Below, piece after piece: positions 44,894-51,916 of a stretch of 64,000 nt of DNA (the first letter of the stretch is position 1; the number at the start of each line of letters is the position of its first letter). The DNA is taken from the NCBI GenBank assembly GCA_027459505.1, contig DAIDIE010000041.1:129252-193251 (forward strand). Reading direction: 5' to 3'. Source of the DNA: Acidobacteriota bacterium (GTDB lineage Bacteria; Acidobacteriota; Terriglobia; Terriglobales; SCQP01). Under the pieces are notes generated by a model. It did not search any database and was not told where the DNA came from. It saw only the letters and a program-made list of their open reading frames with translations. The position numbers were made by a program, and so were the translations under genes.

Positions 44894-45448
44894 ATGGATA
44901 AGGAAGCTTTGACAACACGGCTGCCCCTGCTCGAACGGGAGCAGGTGCCGGAGGCCATCCGGGAACTGTTCGACTGGCTGGAGAGGCAACGCGGCACGGT
45001 GCCGTACATGTTTCGTACCCTGGCGCACGCTCCGGAACTGGCTCTAGGGGTTGCCGCCTTTCTCAAGCCATTGATGGGAGATGGAGCGTTGGCCGGCTGG
45101 TACAAGGAACTCATTGCTACCCGGGTCGCGGTGCTGAACCATTGCGATTATTGAATCAGCTCGCATACTGCTTTGGCAAAGCAGAAGGGCGCGACGAAAG
45201 CACAGCTTGAAGCGGTTTGGAATTTCGAGACGGAGGTCTTCTCGGAGCGGGAGCGCCGCGGTTTTCGATGCGCTGACCGGCTGCACGAGAGTGGTGAAAA
45301 GATCGATGAGGTCTTTTTTGCGGAATTGCGCCAGCACTTTGGTCCCGCGGAGATCGTGGAACTAATGGCGGTGGCGGGAGCCTTTGAGTTCTTTACCCGC
45401 TTTGTTGACGGCCTGCGCATTCCCGTTACGCCGCAGCCCTCACAATGA
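44894..45448 (+). CDS. Candidate selenoprotein: AhpD-like (carboxymuconolactone decarboxylase family) with CxxU
   Basis: A single frame runs from the ATG at 44894 (GGGAAG upstream) to TGA at 45446-45448, interrupted only by TGA at 45152-45154. Reading it as selenocysteine gives 184 residues with HCDYU-ISSHTALAKQKGAT: Cys84, Sec87 and His91 sit exactly on the CxxCxxxH redox motif of AhpD-type alkylhydroperoxidases. The sequence after the TGA (ATKAQLEAVW) continues the family without any frame change, and codon use stays normal. A hairpin of SECIS geometry follows the TGA. The family reduces peroxides through a thiol pair. The alternative is a nonsense mutation or base error (TGT/TGC to TGA), but that would not predict the hairpin. 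Confidence 0.87.
45152..45194 (+). promoter_or_regulatory. Putative bacterial SECIS element after in-frame TGA
   Basis: Directly downstream of the TGA, CTGCTTT (45168-45174) and AAAGCAG (45178-45184) form a perfect 7-bp stem with a three-base loop GGC. TCGC (45161-45164) and GCGA (45191-45194) add a lower stem. The apical loop begins 20 nt after the TGA and its first two bases are G. Known bacterial SECIS rules ask for a loop about 16-37 nt after UGA with a G in its first two positions, so this fits. Confidence 0.8.
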
Positions 45449-45454
45449 ATGCGC

Positions 45455-46279
45455 TCAGCGCAGGAACTGGGGCTCGGTTTCAGGAACCGCCATGGGCCGC
45501 AGGGAGTAGCGGCCGCGAAGGTGATTCCAACGGATGCTGGCGACCTCCAGGACCGAGCGGATGCCGTCGCTGAGCGCGTGGATCTTGGCGCCTTCCGCAT
45601 GCGCCCAAACCACCGGCACTTCCGCCACCTGCAACCGGCGCAGGCGAGCGATAAAGAGGAGCTCGGGGTCGAATCCCCAGCGCTCAATGCGCTGGTAAGG
45701 AAATACCTGCAGCGCCGCTTCCCGGCGGAACAGCTTGAAGCCGCATTGTGTGTCCTTGAAGGAGAGGCCGAGCAGCCCGGTCACCACGCGATTGAACATG
45801 CGGCCGCCCCATTCGCGGAAAGCGCTTTGGTGCGCCTGGATGAGTTCCGCTTTGGAGCGGCTGCCAATGGCGATATCGGCGCCGGCGGCAAGCGCGGCTT
45901 CCAGTTTTGTCAGTTCTTCGATCGGAGAAGACAAATCCGCGTCGGAGAATAGCAGCAACGTTCCTCGTGCCTGCAACATCCCGTGGCGAACGCTGTAGCC
46001 CTTGCCGCGATTGCCGGGATTATGGAGCAGATAAAGGCGGCTAGCGGGCGCCCGTTGCGCGAGCGGAAACGAACTGGCTACCATGCACGTTCTATCGCGC
46101 GAGCCGTCATCGACGACCAGGAGTTCGGCTTTCAGTTGCCGGGCGTTGAGGTAGGCCGCAATCTTCTCCAGGGTTTGCGGCAGGCGGCTTTCCTCGTTGT
46201 AGGCGGGGATCACGATGCTCAGCGAGGGGCGAAAGCCATCGCCTGGCAATTCGCGGCCAAAGGTCGGGTCGATGTTCAT
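45455..46279 (-). CDS. Family 2 glycosyltransferase, dolichyl/polyprenyl-phosphate sugar synthase-like
   Basis: The 274-residue protein begins LSIVIPAYNEESRLPQTLEKI, with LLVVDDGSRDRT, a DXD-like LFSDADLSSPIEEL, and DTQCGFKLFRREAALQVF, all signatures of GT2 enzymes like dolichyl-phosphate mannose or glucose synthase. They transfer a sugar from a nucleotide donor to polyprenyl phosphate at the inner membrane. There is no C-terminal TM pair. It is convergent with the AhpD-like gene (6 bp). Confidence 0.9.
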   Translation of the reverse strand: MNIDPTFGRELPGDGFRPSLSIVIPAYNEESRLPQTLEKIAAYLNARQLKAELLVVDDGSRDRTCMVASSFPLAQRAPASRLYLLHNPGNRGKGYSVRHGMLQARGTLLLFSDADLSSPIEELTKLEAALAAGADIAIGSRSKAELIQAHQSAFREWGGRMFNRVVTGLLGLSFKDTQCGFKLFRREAALQVFPYQRIERWGFDPELLFIARLRRLQVAEVPVVWAHAEGAKIHALSDGIRSVLEVASIRWNHLRGRYSLRPMAVPETEPQFLR

Positions 46280-46348
46280 GCGCAGATGCTAGTTTATAGC
46301 GGACGGTCAATGACATCCACCGGAAGAAGGAAAGTAGGAGAGAGCAGA

Positions 46349-47479
46349 TTAAGGCAGGTTTTGGGCTTCCAGGCTGGAATGGGTCTCGGGTAAGTGAGCA
46401 TCCTTGATCCGGTCGCCAATCATTTTAAGGAAGAGCGGCATGATTTCCGGGTCCCACCAGCCGCGTTCGGTCTCGTCGAGCAAGGCATCCGTGGTTGCCT
46501 GGTGGTCCCAGGCGTTCTTGTAGGGCCGCTCGGTGGTGAGCGCATCATAGGCGTCCACAACTTGAAGAATGCGCGCCAGCAATGGAATTTCGGCGCCTTT
46601 CAAGCCGTCCGGATACCCCATGCCGTTCCAATGCTCATGATGATGGCGGATGATGGGCAGTACTTGGGCCAGCGAGCGCAGTGGGCGGCAGATCTGTTCG
46701 CCGACGAGCGGATGTTGCCGGATGACGTTCCACTCGGTTGCGTCCAGTTCACCTGGTTTTTTCAGGATGGCATCGGGAACGCCGATCTTGCCGATATCGT
46801 GCAGGACGCCTCCGCGGCGGAGTGCGGTCAGTTCCGGTTCGCCCAGGCCCATATGGCGGCCGAGTTCCTCGGCGTAGCTGGAGAGCCGCGCGCAATGACC
46901 CTCCGTGTAGGAGTCGCGCGCCTCGACGCCGAGCGCGAGGGAGAAGAGAACGGTTTCGGCGTTTTCCAATTCATCGGTAAACTGCTTAAGTTTCAACAGG
47001 CTCTTGACGCGGGCAAAGAGCTCCTGCGAATCCATGGGTTTGTTCAGGAAGTCGTCGGCTCCCGCCTCGATGCCTTTGAGTTTGGCATCCCGCTCCGTCA
47101 GGCCGGTAACGAGAATAATCGGAATCAAGCGGGTCTGCGGATCTTCCTTGAGTTCCCGGCAGAGGTCGATCCCGCTGCCTCCTGGCATGACCACGTCCAG
47201 CAGGATCAGGTCGGGGGGCTGCTGGTCGACGGCGGCGCGGCCAGCTGCCGCGCTGCCGGCGGTGACCACTTCGTAGCCGCGCAAGGAAAGCATGTCGCGG
47301 GTAAGCATCTGGCTGAGCTCGTCATCATCAATGACAAGGATGCGCCGCCGCGCCAGGACGAACTGAAAAGGTGCCGGAGCCGTCACATCTGCCTGCGTAA
47401 GAGTATTCGGGCGTGATTCGAGCGAGAAGCGAGCCGTTTCCCTTAGCTTGCCATAGTCCTCGCCGGGCGGGGAGCCCAA
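46349..47479 (-). CDS. Response regulator with HD-GYP phosphodiesterase domain
   Basis: The 376-residue protein has a receiver (RILVIDDDELSQ, LILLDVVMPGGSG with acceptor Asp, ADDFLNKPMD with Lys) and a C-terminal HD-GYP domain: HCARLSSYAEELG, GVLHDIGKIGVPD, HHHEHWNGMGYPDGLKG and VVDAYDALTTERPYK. Both HD and GYP residues are intact, so it should cleave cyclic di-GMP (or a related dinucleotide) upon phosphorylation. No partner kinase is adjacent. The start at 47479 adds a 40-residue lead before the receiver, and no good internal start is seen. Confidence 0.92.
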   Translation of the reverse strand: MGSPPGEDYGKLRETARFSLESRPNTLTQADVTAPAPFQFVLARRRILVIDDDELSQMLTRDMLSLRGYEVVTAGSAAAGRAAVDQQPPDLILLDVVMPGGSGIDLCRELKEDPQTRLIPIILVTGLTERDAKLKGIEAGADDFLNKPMDSQELFARVKSLLKLKQFTDELENAETVLFSLALGVEARDSYTEGHCARLSSYAEELGRHMGLGEPELTALRRGGVLHDIGKIGVPDAILKKPGELDATEWNVIRQHPLVGEQICRPLRSLAQVLPIIRHHHEHWNGMGYPDGLKGAEIPLLARILQVVDAYDALTTERPYKNAWDHQATTDALLDETERGWWDPEIMPLFLKMIGDRIKDAHLPETHSSLEAQNLP

Positions 47480-47545
47480 TCCCGCCCCACTTTATGATTG
47501 GATGCAAGCGAGTGGAATAGGCTGTACTCCAAATATCAGGCGCCA

Positions 47546-47824
47546 CTACTGAAGCAATGCCGCCTGCCCGGCCGGGGTGATGTGAAAACGTTCAAGTCCA
47601 GGCTGGAGGTCAGGAGATTCCACCACGGTACCGTCGGCTAGAGTAGCTTGCAACTCGCCTCGCGCTGCCAGTGCTCGCAGTGCGGAACGGATCTGCTCCT
47701 CGCTATAGCGGTCCTGGTAATGCCCGCCCGCGACGGTGTTCAAGAGCATGAAGACCGCCACGAAATCGATAGGGGCGGCAGGGCCGTGCTGGGAGATGAG
47801 TTGGAGGATTTCGCGTTCCAGCAT
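47546..47824 (-). CDS. Small hypothetical protein, winged-helix-like
   Basis: The 92-residue product (LEREILQLISQHGPAAPID, then RYSEEQIRSALRALAARGELQAT and a basic-poor C-terminus with FHITPAGQAALL) has the helix-helix-helix-strand pattern of a small winged-helix domain. No DNA-binding residue pattern is obvious and I recognise no family. It lies between the HD-GYP regulator and the arginine decarboxylase on the same strand, 66 bp before the former. Confidence 0.55.
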   Translation of the reverse strand: MLEREILQLISQHGPAAPIDFVAVFMLLNTVAGGHYQDRYSEEQIRSALRALAARGELQATLADGTVVESPDLQPGLERFHITPAGQAALLQ

Positions 47825-47902
47825 AGCAGGCCTCCGGGCGGCGCTTCATCGTATGCGAAGCTACGGCTGTTTGTAAGGATGCCGCAGGGCGAAGATGGAA
47901 AA

Positions 47903-47930
47903 GGGCCGGATCCCCACGGAGATCCGGCCC
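47903..47930 (-). terminator. Rho-independent terminator after arginine decarboxylase
   Basis: On the minus strand GGGCCGGATC and GATCCGGCCC form a 10-bp stem with an eight-base loop, followed by TTTTCC. It lies 12 bp past the pyruvoyl-dependent decarboxylase stop. Confidence 0.85.
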
Positions 47931-47942
47931 GCAACGCTCGCG

Positions 47943-48488
47943 CTATTCGCCAATGAGAATGGCGCAGCTCAGCACGGTGGTCCACAAGCCGCGCTTGTCG
48001 CCCACGGCGGACTGGCTGATGTTGATAGTGCGAATGATTTTGTTGGAGATGCGGTAGATCTCCTTCTTCTCGTCCCAGGAGCGGTCCGGATCGAAGTCGA
48101 CGTCCAGGGTGGTGGCCAGCATCTCAGCCGCCAGTTCCTCGGCGTACTCACCCGCCTCGCTTTCGGTCTGTCCGAAGGAATGGTGCTCGGACAAATAGCC
48201 GTAAGTGTTGCGATCGGCGGGCAGGGCGGCGCCGATGGAGGCCGCAATCAGACGGTGCGGCTCGCGTGTGGAGTTTTCGCTCAACACGGCGAAGACCACC
48301 TGTCCATCCTCGAGCAGCTTCAGGCCCGCGGAACGGGAGATCAGTTCGCAGCGCGGCGGGAAGATGCTGGAAACGCGAACCAGGTTACAGGCGGCGATGC
48401 CGGCATCCCGGAGCGCCAGCTCAAAGCTGGTGAGGCGCTCGCGGTGTTTGCCCACACCTTTGGTGAGAAAAATCTTTTTAGCAATCAT
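47943..48488 (-). CDS. Pyruvoyl-dependent arginine decarboxylase
   Basis: The 181-residue product is a PvlArgDC: the self-cleavage site VSSIFPP lies at residues 39-45, and cleavage between Ser40 and Ser41 would make the pyruvoyl cofactor. Other blocks are [40 protein letters not shown], and [25 protein letters not shown]. The enzyme makes agmatine from arginine for polyamine synthesis. It has its own promoter, TTGACG and TACGGT 17 bp apart upstream, and its own terminator, so it is a single-gene unit. Confidence 0.93.
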   Translation of the reverse strand: MIAKKIFLTKGVGKHRERLTSFELALRDAGIAACNLVRVSSIFPPRCELISRSAGLKLLEDGQVVFAVLSENSTREPHRLIAASIGAALPADRNTYGYLSEHHSFGQTESEAGEYAEELAAEMLATTLDVDFDPDRSWDEKKEIYRISNKIIRTINISQSAVGDKRGLWTTVLSCAILIGE

Positions 48489-48552
48489 TTCAGGCTAGTT
48501 CCCGGCGGATGGCGCACGCGGCGCAACTTCGCCACTGTTCAGGGGAACTTCG

Positions 48553-48581
48553 ACCGTAGCAAATCGTGCGGTGAGCGTCAA
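48553..48581 (-). promoter_or_regulatory. Sigma-70-like promoter for arginine decarboxylase
   Basis: On the minus strand TTGACG (48581-48576) and TACGGT (48558-48553) are separated by 17 bp, close to sigma-70 consensus. The decarboxylase ATG is 65 bp further on. The -35 box lies just past the stop of the MoaD-like gene. Confidence 0.65.
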
Positions 48582-48605
48582 TAGTTTGCCGCCGGCGGCG
48601 GGGTG

Positions 48606-48884
48606 TCAGCAGCCGCCAGCGATGGAGGGCAGGATGAGGACGTCATCGCCTTCCTTGAACTGGTAGGTGGAGCCGCCCAGAAAACGGATATCTTCCTCGT
48701 TCACGTAAACGTTGAAGAAACGGCGCGGCTGGCCATCGGCCTCGCAAATTCGTTCCTTAAGTTCGGGAAAGCGGCTGGAAAGCTCCGCCAGCAGGGCAGA
48801 CAGGTTTTCCGCCTGGCAGGCGACGCTGTCAGCGCCGCCGGTGTACTTCTGTAGAGGGGTGGGAATGCGAACGGTGTAAGCCAT
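48606..48884 (-). CDS. MoaD/ThiS-like sulfur-carrier protein ending in Gly-Gly-Cys
   Basis: The 92-residue product is a ubiquitin-fold sulfur carrier: VRIPTPLQKYTGG at the start, LSALLAELSSRFPELKERI, FFNVYVNEEDIRFLGG, DDVLILPSIAGGC at the end. In MoaD, ThiS and CysO the chain ends at Gly-Gly; here a Cys follows, as in carriers that a JAMM-type peptidase trims (for example QbsE, or HcyS with one extra residue). It starts 33 bp after the threonine-synthase-like gene with GGGAG upstream, so both are under the SAM-I riboswitch. Sulfur delivery to that enzyme is the likely task. The usual MoaD role is possible but the Moco genes lie elsewhere. Confidence 0.9.
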   Translation of the reverse strand: MAYTVRIPTPLQKYTGGADSVACQAENLSALLAELSSRFPELKERICEADGQPRRFFNVYVNEEDIRFLGGSTYQFKEGDDVLILPSIAGGC

Positions 48885-48917
48885 GATCAGTAATCTCCCA
48901 TCGTAACAGCGGCCAGT

Positions 48918-50204
48918 TTACTTGGCGAGGGCCGGTTCCGGCTCAACTTCGGGTGTGGCGCCCTCGCGCACCAGTTCGGCTTCGAACTCGCGCATGCGGG
49001 GGGCGATGATGGGCGCTTCAGCCTGCGAGGCGATGATGGCGTCCAGTGTCTTCAGGCCATTGCCAGTGATTACCAGCACAATTGGCTGTTGCGGGTCAAT
49101 GCGGCCTTGCTGCAGGAGCTTGCGGGCGCAGGCCACCGTCACCCCACCAGCGGTTTCGGTGAAAATGCCTTCGGTTTCGGCCAGCAGGCGCATTCCTTCC
49201 AAAATCTCGTTGTCGGAAACGTCTTCCGCCCAGCCGCCAGTAGCGCGAATGGTGCGCGCGGCATAGAAGCCGTCGGCCGGATTGCCGATAGCCAACGAGC
49301 GCGCGATGGTTGATGGCCGTTGCGGCTCAATGTCTTTGCGGCCTTCCTTAACGGCGCTGCTGATCGGCGAGCAGCCGGTGGCCTGGGCGCCAAAGATGCG
49401 GGTATCTCCCGCCGCCCAGCCCAATTGCCGCAGGTCATCAAAAGCGCGGGCAATCTTGCCGATCAGCGAACCACCCGCCATCGGGCAGACCAGGGAGGAG
49501 GGGAGCTTCCAGTCGAGCTGCTGGGCGATTTCGTAGCCCACCGTTTTGGAGCCTTCCGCGTAATAGGGCCGCAAATTGACGTTAACAATGCCCCAGGGGT
49601 AGCGCTGCGCGATTTCAGAACAGAGGCGATTGACCTGATCGTAATTGCCGCTGATTTTGATGAGCTTGGCGCCATAAACGAGCGTGCCGGCGATTTTGGC
49701 CGCCTCCAGATCGGAGGGGGTAAAGATATAGGCCTCCAGGCCAAGCGCGGCGGCCTGCGCGGCCACCGAGTTGGCCAGATTGCCGGTCGAGGAGCAGGCC
49801 ACGACCTTGAAGCCGAATTCAATGGCTTTGCTGAGCGCCACCGCGACCACACGATCCTTGAACGAGAGGGTGGGGAAATTGACGGCGTCGTTTTTTACAT
49901 ACAGTTCACGCACCCCCAACTTGCGCGCCAGGCGCGCCACTGGAACCAGCGGGGTGCCGCCGACGCCCGCCAGGCTGGTGAGGCGGGGATTGTCGAGCGG
50001 AGTTGAGTTGAGAGGGAGGAACTCGCGGTAGCGCCACATGCTGGATGGGCGGCGCTCCAGCAACTCCGGCGTGATCGCCTTGCCGATGGCCTGCAGGTCA
50101 TAGTAGACCTCCAGAGGCGCAAAGCACTCGTCACAGCCAGCCAGCGGTTCGGATTTGAAGTGTTTCCCGCAATCGCGACAGCGCAGTCCCAGCTCGAAAT
50201 TCAT
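48918..50204 (-). CDS. Threonine synthase-like PLP enzyme, SAM-riboswitch controlled (candidate homocysteine synthase)
   Basis: The 428-residue protein has a zinc-ribbon-like N-terminus (Cys9, Cys12, Cys24, Cys27) and a fold-type II PLP domain: VNFPTLSFKDRV with Lys116, VVACSSTGNLANSVAAQAA, VCPMAGGSLIGKI and the C-terminal GGVTVACARKLL. The canonical thrC in this window reads GMNPTGSFKDTG at the lysine; this paralogue has AVNFPTLSFKDRV. The SAM-I riboswitch, terminator and MoaD-like partner argue for a role in sulfur amino-acid synthesis, perhaps O-phosphohomoserine to homocysteine; that is inference. By sequence it would be named threonine synthase. AGGATAGGAC precedes the ATG. Confidence 0.9.
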   Translation of the reverse strand: MNFELGLRCRDCGKHFKSEPLAGCDECFAPLEVYYDLQAIGKAITPELLERRPSSMWRYREFLPLNSTPLDNPRLTSLAGVGGTPLVPVARLARKLGVRELYVKNDAVNFPTLSFKDRVVAVALSKAIEFGFKVVACSSTGNLANSVAAQAAALGLEAYIFTPSDLEAAKIAGTLVYGAKLIKISGNYDQVNRLCSEIAQRYPWGIVNVNLRPYYAEGSKTVGYEIAQQLDWKLPSSLVCPMAGGSLIGKIARAFDDLRQLGWAAGDTRIFGAQATGCSPISSAVKEGRKDIEPQRPSTIARSLAIGNPADGFYAARTIRATGGWAEDVSDNEILEGMRLLAETEGIFTETAGGVTVACARKLLQQGRIDPQQPIVLVITGNGLKTLDAIIASQAEAPIIAPRMREFEAELVREGATPEVEPEPALAK

Positions 50205-50262
50205 GTCCTATCCTCGTTCACCCAGGTTCTGGACCGACGGCGAGAGCGGTGAAGAGGGCATT

Positions 50263-50290
50263 AAAAAACCTCTTCCGCGGGTGAAGAGGT
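50263..50290 (-). terminator. Rho-independent terminator of the SAM riboswitch
   Basis: On the minus strand ACCTCTTC and GAAGAGGT form an 8-bp stem with a seven-base loop, followed by a run of T. It lies 27 bp after the P1 helix and before the threonine synthase-like gene, so transcription can be stopped when SAM is bound. Confidence 0.88.
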
Positions 50291-50317
50291 GTGGCTGAGC
50301 TACGGCTTACAGCCCCA

Positions 50318-50434
50318 ATCTCATCTTTCCCCTTGCGGGCAGGATTTGGCACCTTGTCATTGTGCGCCGCAAGGCGGACAACCGGTTGCCGTGGTTTCTT
50401 CGGGCCTGATCCCTCAACCACTCTCGATAAGATC
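50318..50434 (-). promoter_or_regulatory. SAM-I (S-box) riboswitch
   Basis: Read on the minus strand, the element has the conserved core of SAM-I: P1 5' strand ATCTTATC, GAGAGTGG, GAGGGATCAGGCCC, then GAAACCACGGCAACC and GGTGCCAAATCCTGC, and a P1 3' strand GATGAGAT that pairs with the 5' strand (one G-T pair). It is followed by a terminator and then the threonine synthase-like gene. By the known mechanism, SAM binding should favour the terminator and turn off the operon. Confidence 0.95.
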
Positions 50435-50471
50435 CAGGGTCACTGAATCGGTGTATTCAATTGTCAAAGCC

Positions 50472-50501
50472 ACTATAGCGTTGATGGAAGGGCGTGGTCA
50501 A
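50472..50501 (-). promoter_or_regulatory. Sigma-70-like promoter upstream of the SAM riboswitch
   Basis: On the minus strand TTGACC (50501-50496) and TATAGT (50477-50472) are 18 bp apart. The riboswitch P1 begins about 38 bp downstream, as expected for transcription of the whole aptamer. Confidence 0.6.
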
Positions 50502-50594
50502 GGGCTGAGCCGGGCGGGGGTCCAGATTCCTGCTTAGGCGGGGCGCGAGGCCGCCCGCGGCAAGGCGGTCAAGCGGGCCAGGGAAGTCGCCGCT

Positions 50595-50623
50595 TTCACG
50601 CTTGCGGCCGATTGACTTACAAT
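50595..50623 (+). promoter_or_regulatory. Sigma-70-like promoter for the ilvE leader
   Basis: TTCACG (50595-50600) and TACAAT (50618-50623) are separated by 17 bp on the plus strand. The leader-peptide start is 60 bp downstream. It is divergent from the riboswitch promoter. Confidence 0.6.
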
Positions 50624-50682
50624 AGTTTTTTCATCGGCCTGCATGTGAACCCATTTGCATGCCGGGCTGGCTAGGAGTCTAC

Positions 50683-50805
50683 GTGGCAGGACGCACCTCA
50701 GCTCTCGCATCGCTTCTTGTCGTCTCGCGCACGGTCCTGCAGGTCACCACCGTCCAGGTCACGAGCGTCCGGGGAGAGACCGTCCAGGTCAACACCGGCG
50801 GCTAG
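50683..50805 (+). CDS. Valine-rich leader peptide of ilvE attenuator
   Basis: A GTG at 50683 with AGGAG five bases upstream opens a 40-codon frame closed by TAG at 50803. After the start codon the peptide has nine Val and four Leu with many Thr (for example LLVV and VTTVQVTSV), so ribosomes would stall on valine-tRNA shortage. The transcript just after it can fold into a terminator at 50832-50861, in front of ilvE. This is the layout of enterobacterial ilv and leu attenuators. The Val codons are all GTC, which sharpens a response to one tRNA pool. The peptide itself is unlikely to have another job. Confidence 0.8.
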   Translation: MAGRTSALASLLVVSRTVLQVTTVQVTSVRGETVQVNTGG

Positions 50806-50831
50806 GGGGCGAGCTCATTGGAAGTAGCGCG

Positions 50832-50861
50832 GCCCTCCTCCCCCGGGATGAGGGCTTTTTT
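50832..50861 (+). terminator. Attenuator terminator before ilvE
   Basis: GCCCTC and GAGGGC pair with a short inner extension (TCC/GGA after one mismatch), followed by TTTTTT at 50856-50861. The GGGGGCGAG stretch at the leader end (50805-50813) can pair with the C-rich 5' arm and act as antiterminator when the ribosome stalls. Confidence 0.87.
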
Positions 50862-50885
50862 GTTGCAGCAACAAGGAAAAGGCAC

Positions 50886-51824
50886 ATGAAGAAAACGGAA
50901 TGGATCTGGTTCAACGGCAAGCTGGTTCCCTGGGCAGAGGCCAACATTCACGTCAGCACCCACGCGCTGCACTATGGCACGGGAGTTTTTGAGGGGATCC
51001 GCTGCTATGAAACCAGCCAGGGGCCGGCGGTTTTCCGCCTGCGCGCGCACATTGAACGGCTCCTGAACTCGGCCTCCGCTTACTTCAAAGTTCCTTTCAC
51101 TGGCGAGCAGATGGAGGCGGCGTGCCTGGAAGTGATTCGCGCCAATCACCTGACATCCTGTTATCTGCGCCCGATCGCGTACCTGGGGGCCGGCAACCTG
51201 GGAGTGGGGCGCTCGGATAATCCCGTCGAGGTGGCCATCCTGGCCTTTCCGTGGGATACCTACCTGGGCGACGAGGCGATGCGCGAAGGCGTCCGCATCT
51301 GCTTTTCCCGCTGGCACCGCATTGCGTTGTCTTCGTTGCCGATGAACCTGAAGGCTTGCGGTCAATATCTGAACTCCTACCTGGCGGTGACCGAGGCGCA
51401 TCGCCGCGGCTTCAACGAAGCGATCATGCTCAACGATTCCGGCAACATTGCCGAGGGCTCAGGAGAGAATCTGTTTCTGGTGCAGCATGGCCGGCTGGTG
51501 ACCAATGGGGCGGAATCGGCAATTCTTCCAGGCATCACCAGGGATTCGGTGCTGCGGATTGCGCGCGAACAGGGCCTGGAGATCGAGGAGCGGCCGCTCC
51601 ACGTCAACGACCTGAAGCAAGCGCAGGAGGCGTTTTTTACCGGTACGGCGGCGGAAGTGACTCCCATCCGGGAGATCGACAGCCGCCTGGATGAAGCTTC
51701 CCAAGGCGAGGTGTTTCGCTTTGAGGTTCCGGGGCCGGTGACGCAAAGGCTGCAGAGCGCCTACTTTGACGCGGTGAAAGGGCGGGCGGAGCGGCACCAG
51801 GACTGGTTGACGCGGGTTCAGTGA
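50886..51824 (+). CDS. ilvE: Branched-chain amino acid aminotransferase
   Basis: The ATG at 50886 (AAGGAAAAGG upstream) gives 312 residues, typical for class IV IlvE. WIWFNGKLVPWAEANIHVSTHALHYGTGVFEGIRCYE is the family start, read here as WIWFNGKLVPWAEA and HALHYGTGVFEGIR. The PLP Lys is in LKACGQYLNSYLA, and NIAEGSGENLFLV and GITRDSVL follow. It transaminates leucine, isoleucine and valine with 2-oxoglutarate. It is controlled by the Val-rich attenuator just upstream and closed by a terminator. The longer frame starting at 50655 includes the leader region in another frame and is not real. Confidence 0.95.
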   Translation: MKKTEWIWFNGKLVPWAEANIHVSTHALHYGTGVFEGIRCYETSQGPAVFRLRAHIERLLNSASAYFKVPFTGEQMEAACLEVIRANHLTSCYLRPIAYLGAGNLGVGRSDNPVEVAILAFPWDTYLGDEAMREGVRICFSRWHRIALSSLPMNLKACGQYLNSYLAVTEAHRRGFNEAIMLNDSGNIAEGSGENLFLVQHGRLVTNGAESAILPGITRDSVLRIAREQGLEIEERPLHVNDLKQAQEAFFTGTAAEVTPIREIDSRLDEASQGEVFRFEVPGPVTQRLQSAYFDAVKGRAERHQDWLTRVQ

Positions 51825-51842
51825 TGCGGATTCAGGCGCTGC

Positions 51843-51861
51843 GGCGCACCGCGCCTTTTTT
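51843..51861 (+). terminator. Rho-independent terminator after ilvE
   Basis: GGCGC and GCGCC form a 5-bp GC-only stem with a three-base loop, followed by TTTTTT. It separates ilvE from the lysC-thr operon. Confidence 0.75.
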
Positions 51862-51916
51862 ACAACGCGAGCTGAGGTAAAGTGACGGGCCGACCAGCGG
51901 CGTGGGAGAAACAACG

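Noticed and set aside
45173-45448. Separate short gene starting at TTG 45173
   Set aside because: It is the in-frame continuation of the AhpD-like gene after the TGA; starting inside the CxxU motif region would remove the active site.
46394-47416. 340-codon plus-strand frame opposite the HD-GYP gene
   Set aside because: Antisense shadow; the HD-GYP frame has all domain motifs.
48489-48608. TGA after Gly-Gly-Cys of the MoaD-like gene as a second selenocysteine codon
   Set aside because: The frame stays open for about 36 codons, but carriers end at this point, the extension is not family-like, and it holds the decarboxylase promoter.
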